Below are positions 27,256-36,545 of a DNA stretch of 64,000 nt, one piece after another. Position 1 is the stretch's first letter. Each line of letters opens with the position of its first letter. Under the pieces are notes generated by a model. The model was not told where the DNA came from. It did not search any database and saw only the letters and a program-made list of their open reading frames with translations. Source of the stretch: an uncultured Kiritimatiellota bacterium (GTDB lineage: Bacteria; Verrucomicrobiota; Kiritimatiellia; RFP12; UBA1067); assembly GCA_934635045.1 (NCBI GenBank), contig CAKTZA010000001.1:1-64000 (forward strand). The letters are read 5' to 3'. Both the position numbers and the translations under genes were made by a program.

Positions 27256-28701
27256 TCAGCGGACAAAAGGCAAGTGCGCGACGGCCTCCTCGCGGAAGCG
27301 CGGCAAGCGGCCCGTGCGCGCGAACAGCGCGGCCTCGGCGCGCTGGCCGTCGTAGAACGCCGTGATGCAGTCGCCGCGCGCCTGCGAATCGGACGCGATC
27401 GCCTCCGACAGCTCGACGCGGCTCGCGCTGCCGACGGCGAACTGCGCGCGCACCGTCTCCAGGTTCTCCGCCGCGCTGCGGACGGACGCGCGGGCGCTCG
27501 TGACGGCCTCGCGCGCATTGTCGCGGTTCGCGACCGCCGTCTCCAGCTCGACCGACAGCTGCTGCTCGGCCGCATCCACGTCCGCCGCCGCGCTTTCGAG
27601 CGCGACGACCGCCCGATCGACGGCCGTCGTCTTGCGGAAGCCCTGGAAGAGCGTCTGCGAGGCGGTCACGCCCCAGCGGAAGACCCAGAGCGGATCCGTC
27701 CAGCTGAGCGACGCCGTCGCCGAGACGGACGGATACAGGTCCGCAATCGCCGCATCGACCGTGTGCGAGGCCGCGCGGAGTTTCGCGCGGGCGACGCGCA
27801 GCGCGGGCGCGTTCGTGCGCGCGAACGCGAAGGCCGCGCCGACATCCTCGTCCGTTGCGGCAAAGCCGCGCCGCACCGAATCGACGCCGACCGGATCCGT
27901 GCCGAACGCCGTCTGCCAGGTGCCGCGCGCCACGTCGACGCCGAGCGCCTGAAGCAGCGTCGCCCCCGTCGTCTCGACGCGGTTCGACGCGGCAACGACG
28001 GCCTGCCGCGCCTGCGCGAGGTCGAGCCGCGCCCGCAGGACGTCCAGCCGGTTGGCCTCGCCCGCCGCGCGGCGCTCCTCCGCCTGCGTCAGGTGCTCCG
28101 CATACTGCTGCGCGTTCGTCTGCGCGACCTCCAGGAGCGCGCGCCGCTCGAAGAAGTCAAAGTAGGCCGTCGCGACCTCCTGAAAGACCGCAAAGCCCTC
28201 GTCCGCCAAGGACTGTTCGGACGCCACGACCTGTTCGGCCTGCGCCCGCGCCTTCGCGGCGTAGCGCCCGAAATCATAGACCAGAAGCTCAAGCGACAGC
28301 GCGGCGGACGGCCCGCCGCGCGTCCGCCAGAGGTCGCCGTCGTCGATCTGCACGGCCTCGCTCGACTCGCTGTGCCCGCCGGAGACCGACAGCTTCGGCG
28401 CCGTCCACGGCGTGTCGCTCAGGATCGGCGCATCGGCCGCGAGGGCCTTGAGCGCCAGCCGCGCGTCCCGCACCGCCAGCGTCTTCGAGACGACGGACGG
28501 ACGGTTCGTCAGCGCAAACTCGACCAAGCGCGCGAGCGGCCAGCCGCGCAAGTCGACCTTCTCCGCCGCAACGCCCGCCGCCGCGTCATTTCCCTTCGCC
28601 GCGAGCGTCGTCTGCGCCTCGCGCGCCTCGCGCACCGTCGAACAGCCGACAGCCGCCGCCAGCGCCAGGCCGAACGCCAATCTCCCTTTCACCATCTTCA
28701 T
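27256..28701 (-). CDS. TolC-like outer membrane efflux lipoprotein
   Basis: A 481-aa outer membrane factor with a lipoprotein signal (LAFGLALAAAVGCS, Cys about residue 20) and the two long helical OEP repeats of TolC/OprM proteins (for example RLDVLRARLDLAQARQAVVAAS and VDAAEQQLSVELETAVANRD). It would form the exit duct of a tripartite pump. No adaptor or inner membrane pump lies beside it. The ATG is 8 nt from a TATAAT box, so the mRNA is probably leaderless. Confidence 0.9.
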   Translation of the reverse strand: MKMVKGRLAFGLALAAAVGCSTVREAREAQTTLAAKGNDAAAGVAAEKVDLRGWPLARLVEFALTNRPSVVSKTLAVRDARLALKALAADAPILSDTPWTAPKLSVSGGHSESSEAVQIDDGDLWRTRGGPSAALSLELLVYDFGRYAAKARAQAEQVVASEQSLADEGFAVFQEVATAYFDFFERRALLEVAQTNAQQYAEHLTQAEERRAAGEANRLDVLRARLDLAQARQAVVAASNRVETTGATLLQALGVDVARGTWQTAFGTDPVGVDSVRRGFAATDEDVGAAFAFARTNAPALRVARAKLRAASHTVDAAIADLYPSVSATASLSWTDPLWVFRWGVTASQTLFQGFRKTTAVDRAVVALESAAADVDAAEQQLSVELETAVANRDNAREAVTSARASVRSAAENLETVRAQFAVGSASRVELSEAIASDSQARGDCITAFYDGQRAEAALFARTGRLPRFREEAVAHLPFVR

Positions 28702-28709
28702 GGGGAGAT

Positions 28710-28715
28710 ATTATA
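28710..28715 (-). promoter_or_regulatory. Extended -10, 8 nt before the TolC-like ATG (leaderless)
   Basis: Minus strand TCGGTATAATATCTCCCC then ATG. The promoter lies just inside the 3' end of the neighbouring GH13 fragment. Confidence 0.7.
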
Positions 28716-28722
28716 CCGACCG

Positions 28723-29091
28723 TCAGGGCCGTGCGTCAAGTGCGATCGACCAGTCACCCGTCGCGCAGTTGAAGAAGCAGCGGTAGGTCGTGCCGTCCGG
28801 CGCGCGGCGGAGAAAGAGGAGCTCGTCGTCCGGATCGTCCGGCTCCAGCCAGACGATTTCGCCCTGCGCGCCGAATGCGGGCTCGCGCTTCAGGGCCGTC
28901 AGGCGGCGAATCGTCGCCACGCGGCCCGGTTCGGGCGGGTTCGCCCAGTCGATCGGCGTCGGCCCGAAGATCGAGTAGCGCCCCTGCCAGCCGATCTCCT
29001 GTCCCATCCAGAGCATCGGCACGCCGTCCAGCGCAAACGAGAGCGCAAGCCCGCACGCGGCACGCTTCGGCCCCCACGCCCGCTCCTTGAC
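28723..29091 (-). pseudogene. C-terminal fragment of a GH13 alpha-amylase-like gene
   Basis: About 120 codons that match the very end of the GH3-GH13 fusion at 46494-50102: ALSFALDGVPMLWMGQEIGW, RYSIFGPTPIDW, IRRLTALKREPAFGA, FLRRAPDGTTYRC and FNCATGDWSIALD occur in the same order in both. DNA identity over the shared part looks high (roughly 85 percent by eye). The catalytic residues and the GH3 half are absent, and homology starts abruptly near 29090. Confidence 0.88.
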
Positions 29092-29156
29092 ATTGCCTGC
29101 CCCTGGGGGCGGAATCTCCGGCTGAAGCCCGCCTTGCAAGCCCAATCCGAAACTGC

Positions 29157-29162
29157 TATACT
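29157..29162 (+). promoter_or_regulatory. Promoter of the AraC-type regulator
   Basis: CTGCTATACTGTCACC: TATACT with TGC upstream. It gives a leader of about 145 nt to ATG 29315, or about 32 nt to the alternative ATG at 29201. Confidence 0.5.
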
Positions 29163-29285
29163 GTCACCGTCAAGCAAGAAGGCATCGTCAGCACAGGGCT
29201 ATGCAACGGGTGTTGCACTGGCTATTGGCTGGCGGGTACTTTTTGCCGTGCGGTCGCGGCGCGAAAAGCCTCGTGTCCGCCTTCG

Positions 29286-29315
29286 GGAAACAGGTGACAA
29301 GGAAACAGGTGACAA
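29286..29315 (+). repeat. 15-bp tandem duplication over the AraC ribosome site
   Basis: GGAAACAGGTGACAA occurs twice without a gap (29286-29300, 29301-29315). The second copy supplies the AGG ribosome site and the first base of the ATG at 29315. Confidence 0.85.
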
Positions 29316-30304
29316 TGAGAGCAGCGGAGACGAAACCGCCCGTCCTGCCGGAAGCGGACGGCCCTCTTCGGGGAAAGCGTTCGCGCAGGCGACTGCGCGA
29401 CGTCCCCTGCACGATGTGCGAACTGGTCGATCGGCCCGGTCGCCGGGTCGTCGACCTGTCGCCCTTCGGCTTCCCTGAGATTCCCGTCGTGGGGGAGACG
29501 TATGCGCCGCGGACGACGCACGGGTCGATCTTCCACCGCCATGCGGGCTGCATCGAGATCACCCTGTGCGTGAAGGGAAGCGCGAAGTTCGACTGCATCG
29601 ACCGCGTGTGCTCGCTTCTGCCCGGGCAGGTCTTCGCCTCCCAGCCGGACGAGGTCCACCGCCTGCGGATGAACCAGAAGGGCATTTCCCTCTTCTGGCT
29701 GTTCTTCCGCGTGCCGGCCGGGCGCGGGCCGCATTCCGTCCTCGGGCTTCCGTCCGACGAGACGGCGCATCTCCTGGCGCGCCTGCGCACGCTTCCGCGG
29801 CGGAGCTTCGCCGTCGGCGACGAGGCGAAGGAGGCCTTTGCGGCGCTTTTCCGCGCCTATGACCTGCCGGAGCGGCCGGCGGGGGCGAAGTCGCTGGCCA
29901 TCCGGATCGCCGTCCTCCGGCTTCTTGCGGCCATCCTGCTCGCCGAACGGGGCGCGCGCGCCGCCGACCCGTCGGCGGATGCGCCCTTTGTCCGCCTGAT
30001 CCGCGAGATGCGCCACCATCCGGAGGACCCGTTCGACGTCGACCGTCTCATCCGGGAGACGGGATTCTCCCCCAACACCATACTTTCGCGCTTCCGCCGG
30101 CTGACGGGACTGGCGCCCGGCGCGTTTCTCACGCGCTGCCGCATCAGCCGGTCCAAGGAGCTGCTGGCGAAGTCGGGGCAGTCCATAACCGAAATCGCGT
30201 GCCAGCTGGGCTTTGCGTCGTCGCAGCACTTCGCGACGCGCTTCCGCCAGGAGACGGGGCAGTCTCCGAGCGAGTGGCGCGATGTACAGAAAAACGCAAA
30301 GTAG
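29315..30304 (+). CDS. AraC-family transcriptional regulator
   Basis: A 329-aa regulator: cupin-like sensor domain (about 50-190; FHRHAGCIEITLCVKG, SLLPGQVFASQPDEVH) and a C-terminal double helix-turn-helix domain (about 225-325; FSPNTILSRFRRLTGLAPGAFL and SITEIACQLGFASSQHFATRF). It most likely activates the symporter-lyase-hydrolase operon that begins 47 bp downstream on the same strand. I favour ATG 29315 (ribosome site AACAGGTG); an ATG at 29201 would add 38 residues without family character. Confidence 0.9.
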   Translation: MRAAETKPPVLPEADGPLRGKRSRRRLRDVPCTMCELVDRPGRRVVDLSPFGFPEIPVVGETYAPRTTHGSIFHRHAGCIEITLCVKGSAKFDCIDRVCSLLPGQVFASQPDEVHRLRMNQKGISLFWLFFRVPAGRGPHSVLGLPSDETAHLLARLRTLPRRSFAVGDEAKEAFAALFRAYDLPERPAGAKSLAIRIAVLRLLAAILLAERGARAADPSADAPFVRLIREMRHHPEDPFDVDRLIRETGFSPNTILSRFRRLTGLAPGAFLTRCRISRSKELLAKSGQSITEIACQLGFASSQHFATRFRQETGQSPSEWRDVQKNAK

Positions 30305-30336
30305 CCACGCGAACGCCTCGTGCGCGGACGATATGC

Positions 30337-30342
30337 TATTCT
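30337..30342 (+). promoter_or_regulatory. Extended -10 of the glycan operon, 8 nt before ATG (leaderless)
   Basis: ATATGCTATTCTTCTCTCCG then ATG at 30351. TATTCT with TGC upstream, and the same 8-nt gap seen at other leaderless starts. Confidence 0.65.
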
Positions 30343-30350
30343 TCTCTCCG

Positions 30351-32159
30351 ATGAGAAGATATGCACTTTTCCTGCTTGCCGCGTTCCTCGCGCCCGCCCT
30401 GCCGGCCGGGGTCGCGCAGGACGGTCCGTTCGGGACGCGGTACGACTACGCGTTCGGCGCAGACGGCTGCTTCCGCACGGCGCACGGCACGTCGGCGCGG
30501 GAGCCGGTCGCCCCCGTGCCGGAGAGGTGGTGCGGCTACTTCTCCGGCGGCTTCGGCGTCGTCCCCTCGGGGCTTCAGCATCTCGTCGTGACGAACGGGG
30601 GAATCCGGGCGGGGGCGCTCGTCTATCACACCGTCACCGACCGCTGGTTCGAGACGAATCCGGCCCGGCTGGGCGTCCGTCCGCCCTATTCGTGGATCAA
30701 CTACGCGGTCATCGGGCTCTACCTTCTCGGCATGGCGGCGATGGGGTTCTGGTTCATGCGGCGGAACCGTTCGTCGGACGACTACTTCCGGGCGGGGGGA
30801 AGGCTGCCGTGGTGGGTCGTGAGCCTGTCCATCTATGCGACGATGTTCTCCTCGATCACCTTTCTTTCGATTCCGGCGATGAGCTTTCTCGGGGACTGCC
30901 GTTATTTCGTGCTCGCTTTCGGGATATTCCTTCTGGCCCCCGTCGTGGTGAAGTGGTATCTGCCGTTCTTCCGCCGGCTGAACCTGACGAGCGCCTACGA
31001 GTTCCTGGAAGTTCGCTTCAATCTCGCGGCGCGCCTGTTCGCGTCCGCCGCGTTCGTGGCCTTCATGGTCGCCCGCACGGCCATCGTCACCTACCTGCCC
31101 GCCGTGGCCATCGCGGCGGTGACGGGGCTGGACGTCAACCTGTCCATCGTCGCCATTTCGCTCGTCACGATACTCTATTGCACGGTCGGCGGGGTCGAGG
31201 CCGTGGTCTGGAGCGATTTCGTGCAGTCCGTCATACTCATCGGCTCCACGATCGCCATCCTCGTGTTTCTCGTCGTCGGCACGGACGGCGGGTTGTCCGG
31301 TTTCGTGCAAATGGGGGCGGCGGCCGGCAAGTTCCGCGTGTTCGATTTCGTCCTCGACTGGACGAAGCCCTGCTTCTGGGTCGCGTTCGTCGGCGGAATC
31401 GTCGCCAACCTGGCCAGCTACACCTCCGACCAATGCGTCGTCCAGCGCTACATGACGACACGCGACGAGGCGGGGGCGGCGAAGTCGATTCTGTTCAACG
31501 GCGTTCTTTCCGTCGTGAATTGCGCGGTCTTCTTCGTCATCGGCGTGGCTCTGTGGACGTTCTTCGCCTCGCATCCCGAGCAGTTGGGGGCCGTTCTGGA
31601 GAAGAACGACGCGGTGTTCCCCGTCTTCATCGCGAACAGCCTGCCGACGGGATTTTCCGGGCTCGTGCTGGCGGCGGTTGCGGCGGCGACGATGAGCACG
31701 CTGTCGGCGAATCTCAATTCGGCGGCGAGTGCCGTCACGGCCGACTTCTACGCGCGGCTTGTGCCGGGGGCGACGGAGCGCGGCAAGTTCCGCTGCGGCG
31801 TCATCTCGACGGTCGTCACGGGGCTGTTGGGCGGGGCGTTCGCGCTCGTCCTCGCAAATGCGCAGATCCTTTCGATTTACGACGAGTTCCAGCGTTTTCT
31901 CGGCATTCTCACGGCCGGGCTGGGCAGTTTGTTCTTCATGGGCGTATTCATGAAGCGGGTGAACGGCGCGGGTGCGCTGGCGGGGCTTCTGGCGAACTAT
32001 GCCGTGACGATCGGTCTCGATCGCGTGGCGTTCCCCGGGAAGCCCCATCTCCTGCTCTACGGTACGCTCGGCATGGTGGTCTCATTGATTGTCGCGCCCA
32101 TCGTAAGCGCGGCGGTCGGAGCAAAAGGGAAGGGAAAGGGAGAAAATGTTGGGTCCTGA
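30351..32159 (+). CDS. Sodium:solute symporter (SSS family) with extracytoplasmic N-terminal extension
   Basis: A 602-aa SLC5-type Na+ symporter. A signal peptide (MRRYALFLLAAFLAPALPAG) and about 90 extracytoplasmic residues precede the transporter core (from SWINYAVIGLYLLGMAAMGF). The extension contains a kelch-like motif (LVVTNGGIRAGALVYHTVTDRW) like NanM mutarotases that are fused to such transporters elsewhere, so it may be a mutarotase relic. Core features include LTSAYEFLEVRF, YCTVGGVEAVVWSDFVQ and LSANLNSAASAVTADF. It is first in a five-gene operon and is followed by a NanA-like lyase, pointing to uptake of a sialic-type or related acid sugar. Confidence 0.88.
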   Translation: MRRYALFLLAAFLAPALPAGVAQDGPFGTRYDYAFGADGCFRTAHGTSAREPVAPVPERWCGYFSGGFGVVPSGLQHLVVTNGGIRAGALVYHTVTDRWFETNPARLGVRPPYSWINYAVIGLYLLGMAAMGFWFMRRNRSSDDYFRAGGRLPWWVVSLSIYATMFSSITFLSIPAMSFLGDCRYFVLAFGIFLLAPVVVKWYLPFFRRLNLTSAYEFLEVRFNLAARLFASAAFVAFMVARTAIVTYLPAVAIAAVTGLDVNLSIVAISLVTILYCTVGGVEAVVWSDFVQSVILIGSTIAILVFLVVGTDGGLSGFVQMGAAAGKFRVFDFVLDWTKPCFWVAFVGGIVANLASYTSDQCVVQRYMTTRDEAGAAKSILFNGVLSVVNCAVFFVIGVALWTFFASHPEQLGAVLEKNDAVFPVFIANSLPTGFSGLVLAAVAAATMSTLSANLNSAASAVTADFYARLVPGATERGKFRCGVISTVVTGLLGGAFALVLANAQILSIYDEFQRFLGILTAGLGSLFFMGVFMKRVNGAGALAGLLANYAVTIGLDRVAFPGKPHLLLYGTLGMVVSLIVAPIVSAAVGAKGKGKGENVGS

Positions 32160-33084
32160 ACTGACGGGAAATGAATTCGGGGGCATGGCGGGGGCCTGGG
32201 CGGCTCTCTTCACGCCGTATGACGAAAAAGGCCGCGTCAACGGCGAAATGATCGCCCGCATCGTGGACTACGGGCTGTCGAACGGCCTGCGCGGATTCTA
32301 CCTGACGGGCACGACGGGCGAATGGTGGCTTTTGTCGGTCGAGGAACGGTGCGAGGTCATGAAGGCCGCCGTCGAAGCCAACCGCGGGCGCGGCAAGCTG
32401 ATTGCCCACGTGGGGGCGAACTGTACGGACGATTCCGTGCGGCTGGCCCGGTACGCGGCGGAAATCGGCGTCGACTGGATCAGTTCCATCACGCCGCAGC
32501 TCTACCGCACGTCCTTCGCGGCGACCTACTACCACTATCGCACCATCACGGCGGCGACGGACTTGCCGTTCCTCATCTATTCGATGGGTTCGGCGCTCGT
32601 TCCCGAACGCGACGTCCGCTTCTTCGACCTGCCGAACGTGAAGGGAATCAAATACACGGGGCGCGACTATTACGCGGCGCAATGCCTGCACCGGAAACTC
32701 GACCGCGAGACGATCTGGTTCGCCGGGTGCGACGAGCAGCTTCTCTGCGGTCTGGCCCTGGGGAACGTCTTCTCGGGCGGCATCGGCACGACTTACAACA
32801 TCATCCCGGGGCATTTCGCCCGCATTTGCGCCCTGGCCGCCCGGAACGATTTCGCGGCGGCGGCGAAGGTGCAGGACGAGGCGAACCGGGTCGTCGAACT
32901 GATGATCGAGTCCGACAACTGGAGTTATCGCAAGGCGATGATGAAGTTCATCGGGCTTGACTGCGGCTGCTACCGCAAGCCGTTCGAACCCCTGACGGAG
33001 GCCCAGTATGCGGACTACGCCCGCCGCTTCGCCGCGCTGGGCGTCGTGAAGGAAAACGCCGCGCTCCACGCGGCCGCCGTTTGA
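32146..33084 (+). CDS. DapA/NanA-superfamily aldolase (N-acetylneuraminate lyase-like)
   Basis: A 312-aa class I Schiff-base lyase. Motifs: LTGTTGEWWLLS (carboxylate-binding loop), LIYSMG with the conserved Tyr, and the Schiff-base Lys in VKGIKYTGRD. Members cleave N-acetylneuraminate, 2-keto-3-deoxy sugar acids, or condense dihydrodipicolinate. The operon context (symporter upstream, glycosidases downstream) argues for sugar-acid catabolism, not lysine synthesis. The ATG overlaps the symporter end by 14 nt and has AAGGGAGAAA as ribosome site. Confidence 0.85.
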   Translation: MLGPELTGNEFGGMAGAWAALFTPYDEKGRVNGEMIARIVDYGLSNGLRGFYLTGTTGEWWLLSVEERCEVMKAAVEANRGRGKLIAHVGANCTDDSVRLARYAAEIGVDWISSITPQLYRTSFAATYYHYRTITAATDLPFLIYSMGSALVPERDVRFFDLPNVKGIKYTGRDYYAAQCLHRKLDRETIWFAGCDEQLLCGLALGNVFSGGIGTTYNIIPGHFARICALAARNDFAAAAKVQDEANRVVELMIESDNWSYRKAMMKFIGLDCGCYRKPFEPLTEAQYADYARRFAALGVVKENAALHAAAV

Positions 33085-33135
33085 AGTCGGGAAACCGGAA
33101 ACAATTTGAATTTGAGAAACAAAGAGAAAAGAAAG

Positions 33136-36100
33136 ATGCATAAATCAACTGTGTGCACCTGTGTGCTGCTGGCCCTGTCCCTGGGCGGAAACGCCGTACG
33201 GGGCGAGGATACGAACGCAAAGAAGGAGTCTCCTCTCGAGGGAGCCGTGTACATCAAGTCGCAGGAGGCGGTCTCGGAAGTGCCCGTGGAGGAAATCGAG
33301 TACCATCTCGCGTGGGCCAAGACTCCGTTGCGGGCGGACGGCGATCTCGCCAAGTGGCGGAAACTGGGCGTGAAGCCCGTTCGGCTTGCCGGCGGCAAGC
33401 ACGTGTCGTGGCTTTCGGGGGCCTACCACGGTGACGCGGACCTGTCGGCGGATGTCTACCTCGCGCGCGACTTCGACAACCTCTACATCGGCGTTCAGGT
33501 CGCGGACGACGAGCCCCCGGCCCCCAACCGCATCGAGGTCGCCTTCACGCGGGCGGACTGCCGGCCGATCCATGGCTGGCGCGACGTGGGCGAACGCTAT
33601 CTGGCGGACGACGTGCATTTCGCGTTCGTCGATGACGGCAAGGGCGGCGTGGGCGTGCATGTCGTACGTTCCCAGAATCGCATGGAATGGGGAACGTTGC
33701 AGGCGGCCTGCGGCAGCGAGACGGAACGCCGCGCGATCCTGGAGCAGGACGGCCCCGTCTCCGCGGCGGATTCCAAGCTGTTCACTTGCCGCAAGGGGTC
33801 GTTCACGGAGATTGCGATTCCCTGGAAGACCCTGCTGCCGATCGACCCGGTGAGAGGGGATGCGTTCCGCATGAACATCTCGGTTTCCGATCGTGACGGG
33901 GACGGGGCGGGCGCCGCCGCGAACTACGGCGTCGTCGCCTGGACGCCCGGTCTGGCCGGGACCTACAGCGGTGGGCACTTCGCGCGCGTCGTCTGCGACC
34001 CGCCCGCGGGCGCGACGGCGACAACGGCCTATGCCCAGGTTCCGAACCACACCTTCCTGCGCAAGGAGGCGGCGTTCGACGTGTCCGTTCATGCGGGCGC
34101 GGCGTTCAGGGGCGACCTCGAACTCGTCAATGCGGCGGACGGCAAGGCGTTCGCGTCGAAGCCGCTCGAGCTCGGCGCGGGCGCGACCACCAACTTCGTT
34201 CTCGCGGTGGATCCCGAAATGATGCCCGAAGGCAAGAACGCGTTTGCCGTGCGTTTGGGCGGCGTCAGGACCTTCCCGGTCCACGTGCCCGCCGTCGGCA
34301 ACCGTGCGCAGGTCTACCACCTTGCGGGCGTTCAGGCGCGGATTGCCGCGCTTCGGAACGACCTCTCGGCCTACTCCAACCTCTACGCGAAAGTGGTGGC
34401 CGCCGAATGCGACACGGTCTATCCCAAGGCCTGGCTGACCATGCTGCAGATGTTCATCCCCCAGTGCGAAAGCGACCTGAAGCGCGGCGATCCCGCCCGC
34501 GTCCTCCGCAACACCGACTACCTGAAGGGGATCTACGAGAAGGCGACGGCCTACGCGAAGCGCATCCTGGCCGACCCTTCGGCGCAGATGCTCGTCCCCC
34601 AGGACGACCCGTCTGCAATCAAGATCCGGGACGGATTCTACCGCGTGGGCGACCGCCCCGTCTTCCTCTGGGGGCCTTGCACGTTCTGGTATCTGCGCGA
34701 CCAGACGCCTTATGTCGTCGGACTCGGCTTCAATTCGGTCTGCACCGAACTGGGCGGCGCGGAGTTCGCGCCGGACGACTTCACGTCCCGCCGCGCGAAG
34801 GAGGCCTATTCGGTAATGAAAGCCTATCACGACGCGGGCATTCGCCTCAACGTCAACCCCGGTGTGCCCGACCTGCAGTTGACGGGCGCGGACGCCAGGC
34901 GCTCGAAGTTCCTGGCCGCGAACCCGGACGTCAAGAACATGGATCCCAACAACTTCCTCCCGTTCGTCGTCCAGCATCCGGCCGTGCGCGAGGCCATCCG
35001 CAACGGGTATGCGAAGAGCATCCCCGGCTGGAGCCGCTACAGCCTTTTCGACGGCATCCACTCCCTGTGGCTGTGGAATGAACCGTGGTATCTGAACTAT
35101 TCCGAACGTACGCGCCGCGACTTCATCAACGAATACCTGAAGCCCCTGTACGGCGACGACATCGCCAAGCTGAACAAGCGCTGGAAGTCGAACTACGCCG
35201 GTTTCGACGACATCAAGCTGATCCAGTGGCCGGATCCGGCGAACTACGCGCCCTGGAACGATTTCCAGACCTTCCGCGACAACCTTCTTGCGGACTTCTT
35301 CAAGAGCCTGCACGACGAGGCGCGCAAGTACCGTCCCGACCTCCCGACGCACGTGAAGTTCATGTCAACCTCGCTGTCGAGTTTCGACCTCGAGAAAATG
35401 CAGGAGCCGTTCGAGATCGTCGGCCGCGACGGCAACAACAGCGACCGCGACACGCTCTATCTCGACTTTTTCCGTTCCGTCTATCCGAAGCGACCGATCG
35501 CCGACACGGAAGTGCACATTTGGTACCTGAACGAGGCGGTCGTCAGCAGCGTCGCCTGGCGCATGGCGCTGCACGGTCTCTCGGACGGGAACTGGTGGTG
35601 CTGGCACTCCAACCCGCGCTTCTCGGATTCGATTTCGAACGCGCGTTCGATGGACGCCCTCGTCTTCTCGGGTCTCGACATCCGCCGCCTTTATGCGGAT
35701 TACGTCCACCCGCTCGTCGTCAAGCGCGCCCCCATCGCGACCCTTTTCCCCGACGTGTGCGAGCGCCGCACCGACCTCAAGCTGGTGCGGATGCGCTTTG
35801 AAATCGCCCCGCCGCAGTATATGCTCGGTCTGCGTCCGTCCTACGTGTCGGAGCGCATGGCGGCGCGCGGCGACCTGCGGTGGCAGAAGATTCTCTTCGC
35901 GGCGGAGTCCATGTGGGTGAAGGACGCGACCTACGCCCGCGTGCTGGAGTTCGTCAAGAACGGAGGTACGCTCATCGCCCTGAAGAACGGGTTCCGCACG
36001 AACGAGGACGGCGACCCCCGCGACACCCGCGAACTGATCCAGGAGGGCGGCGAGCCTTACGGGGAGTACGCCCATGTCTACCGCGTCGGGCGCGGACGGG

Positions 36101-36531
36101 TCATCCGCATCGATGCGCTGGAACTCCTGGACGACCCGGTGGCGGACGGCGGTGTCGTCCTGCGCGGCGGTCCCGCCCCGGACAATACGGCCCGCCGCCG
36201 CATCTACGACAGGGTTCTGAACGAGGTGATGGTGCGCGAGAAACTCGTGGAGGACGTGCGCATCGTCGCGGCGGACGACGAGAAGGACAACCCCGACGCG
36301 CTCAGGGGATACGACTGGCGCGCGGTGAAGCTGAAAGACGGCTCGTGGTCGCTCGTCGTCCTGACTCCGGCGGAGGATCTGCACGCCAAGATTCGCGTCA
36401 AGCTTGAGACGACCCTCCCGGTCGAGGAGATTGTCGATTTGCGGGCGAACGAGAAACTGCCGGGCGACAAGTTGAATCTCAAGCCGGGTCCTAACGCCTA
36501 CCGCATCCGTCTTCAGGGTCAGAAGAAGTGA
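33136..36531 (+). CDS. Secreted CBM9-like plus GH42-like glycoside hydrolase
   Basis: A 1131-aa secreted enzyme: signal peptide (STVCTCVLLALSLGGNAVRG), a CBM9/DOMON-like binding module (about 55-290; DLSADVYLARDFDNLYIGVQV), a helical linker, and a GH-A clan TIM barrel (about 490-850) with acid/base Glu in LWNEPWY near residue 649 and nucleophile Glu in DTEVHIW near 792. A Rossmann-like domain and a C-terminal beta-sandwich follow. Beta-galactosidase-type activity is likely but the substrate is not certain. ATG 33136 was chosen because it opens the signal peptide. Confidence 0.84.
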   Translation: MHKSTVCTCVLLALSLGGNAVRGEDTNAKKESPLEGAVYIKSQEAVSEVPVEEIEYHLAWAKTPLRADGDLAKWRKLGVKPVRLAGGKHVSWLSGAYHGDADLSADVYLARDFDNLYIGVQVADDEPPAPNRIEVAFTRADCRPIHGWRDVGERYLADDVHFAFVDDGKGGVGVHVVRSQNRMEWGTLQAACGSETERRAILEQDGPVSAADSKLFTCRKGSFTEIAIPWKTLLPIDPVRGDAFRMNISVSDRDGDGAGAAANYGVVAWTPGLAGTYSGGHFARVVCDPPAGATATTAYAQVPNHTFLRKEAAFDVSVHAGAAFRGDLELVNAADGKAFASKPLELGAGATTNFVLAVDPEMMPEGKNAFAVRLGGVRTFPVHVPAVGNRAQVYHLAGVQARIAALRNDLSAYSNLYAKVVAAECDTVYPKAWLTMLQMFIPQCESDLKRGDPARVLRNTDYLKGIYEKATAYAKRILADPSAQMLVPQDDPSAIKIRDGFYRVGDRPVFLWGPCTFWYLRDQTPYVVGLGFNSVCTELGGAEFAPDDFTSRRAKEAYSVMKAYHDAGIRLNVNPGVPDLQLTGADARRSKFLAANPDVKNMDPNNFLPFVVQHPAVREAIRNGYAKSIPGWSRYSLFDGIHSLWLWNEPWYLNYSERTRRDFINEYLKPLYGDDIAKLNKRWKSNYAGFDDIKLIQWPDPANYAPWNDFQTFRDNLLADFFKSLHDEARKYRPDLPTHVKFMSTSLSSFDLEKMQEPFEIVGRDGNNSDRDTLYLDFFRSVYPKRPIADTEVHIWYLNEAVVSSVAWRMALHGLSDGNWWCWHSNPRFSDSISNARSMDALVFSGLDIRRLYADYVHPLVVKRAPIATLFPDVCERRTDLKLVRMRFEIAPPQYMLGLRPSYVSERMAARGDLRWQKILFAAESMWVKDATYARVLEFVKNGGTLIALKNGFRTNEDGDPRDTRELIQEGGEPYGEYAHVYRVGRGRVIRIDALELLDDPVADGGVVLRGGPAPDNTARRRIYDRVLNEVMVREKLVEDVRIVAADDEKDNPDALRGYDWRAVKLKDGSWSLVVLTPAEDLHAKIRVKLETTLPVEEIVDLRANEKLPGDKLNLKPGPNAYRIRLQGQKK

Positions 36532-36545
36532 ACGGGAGGCCGCAG

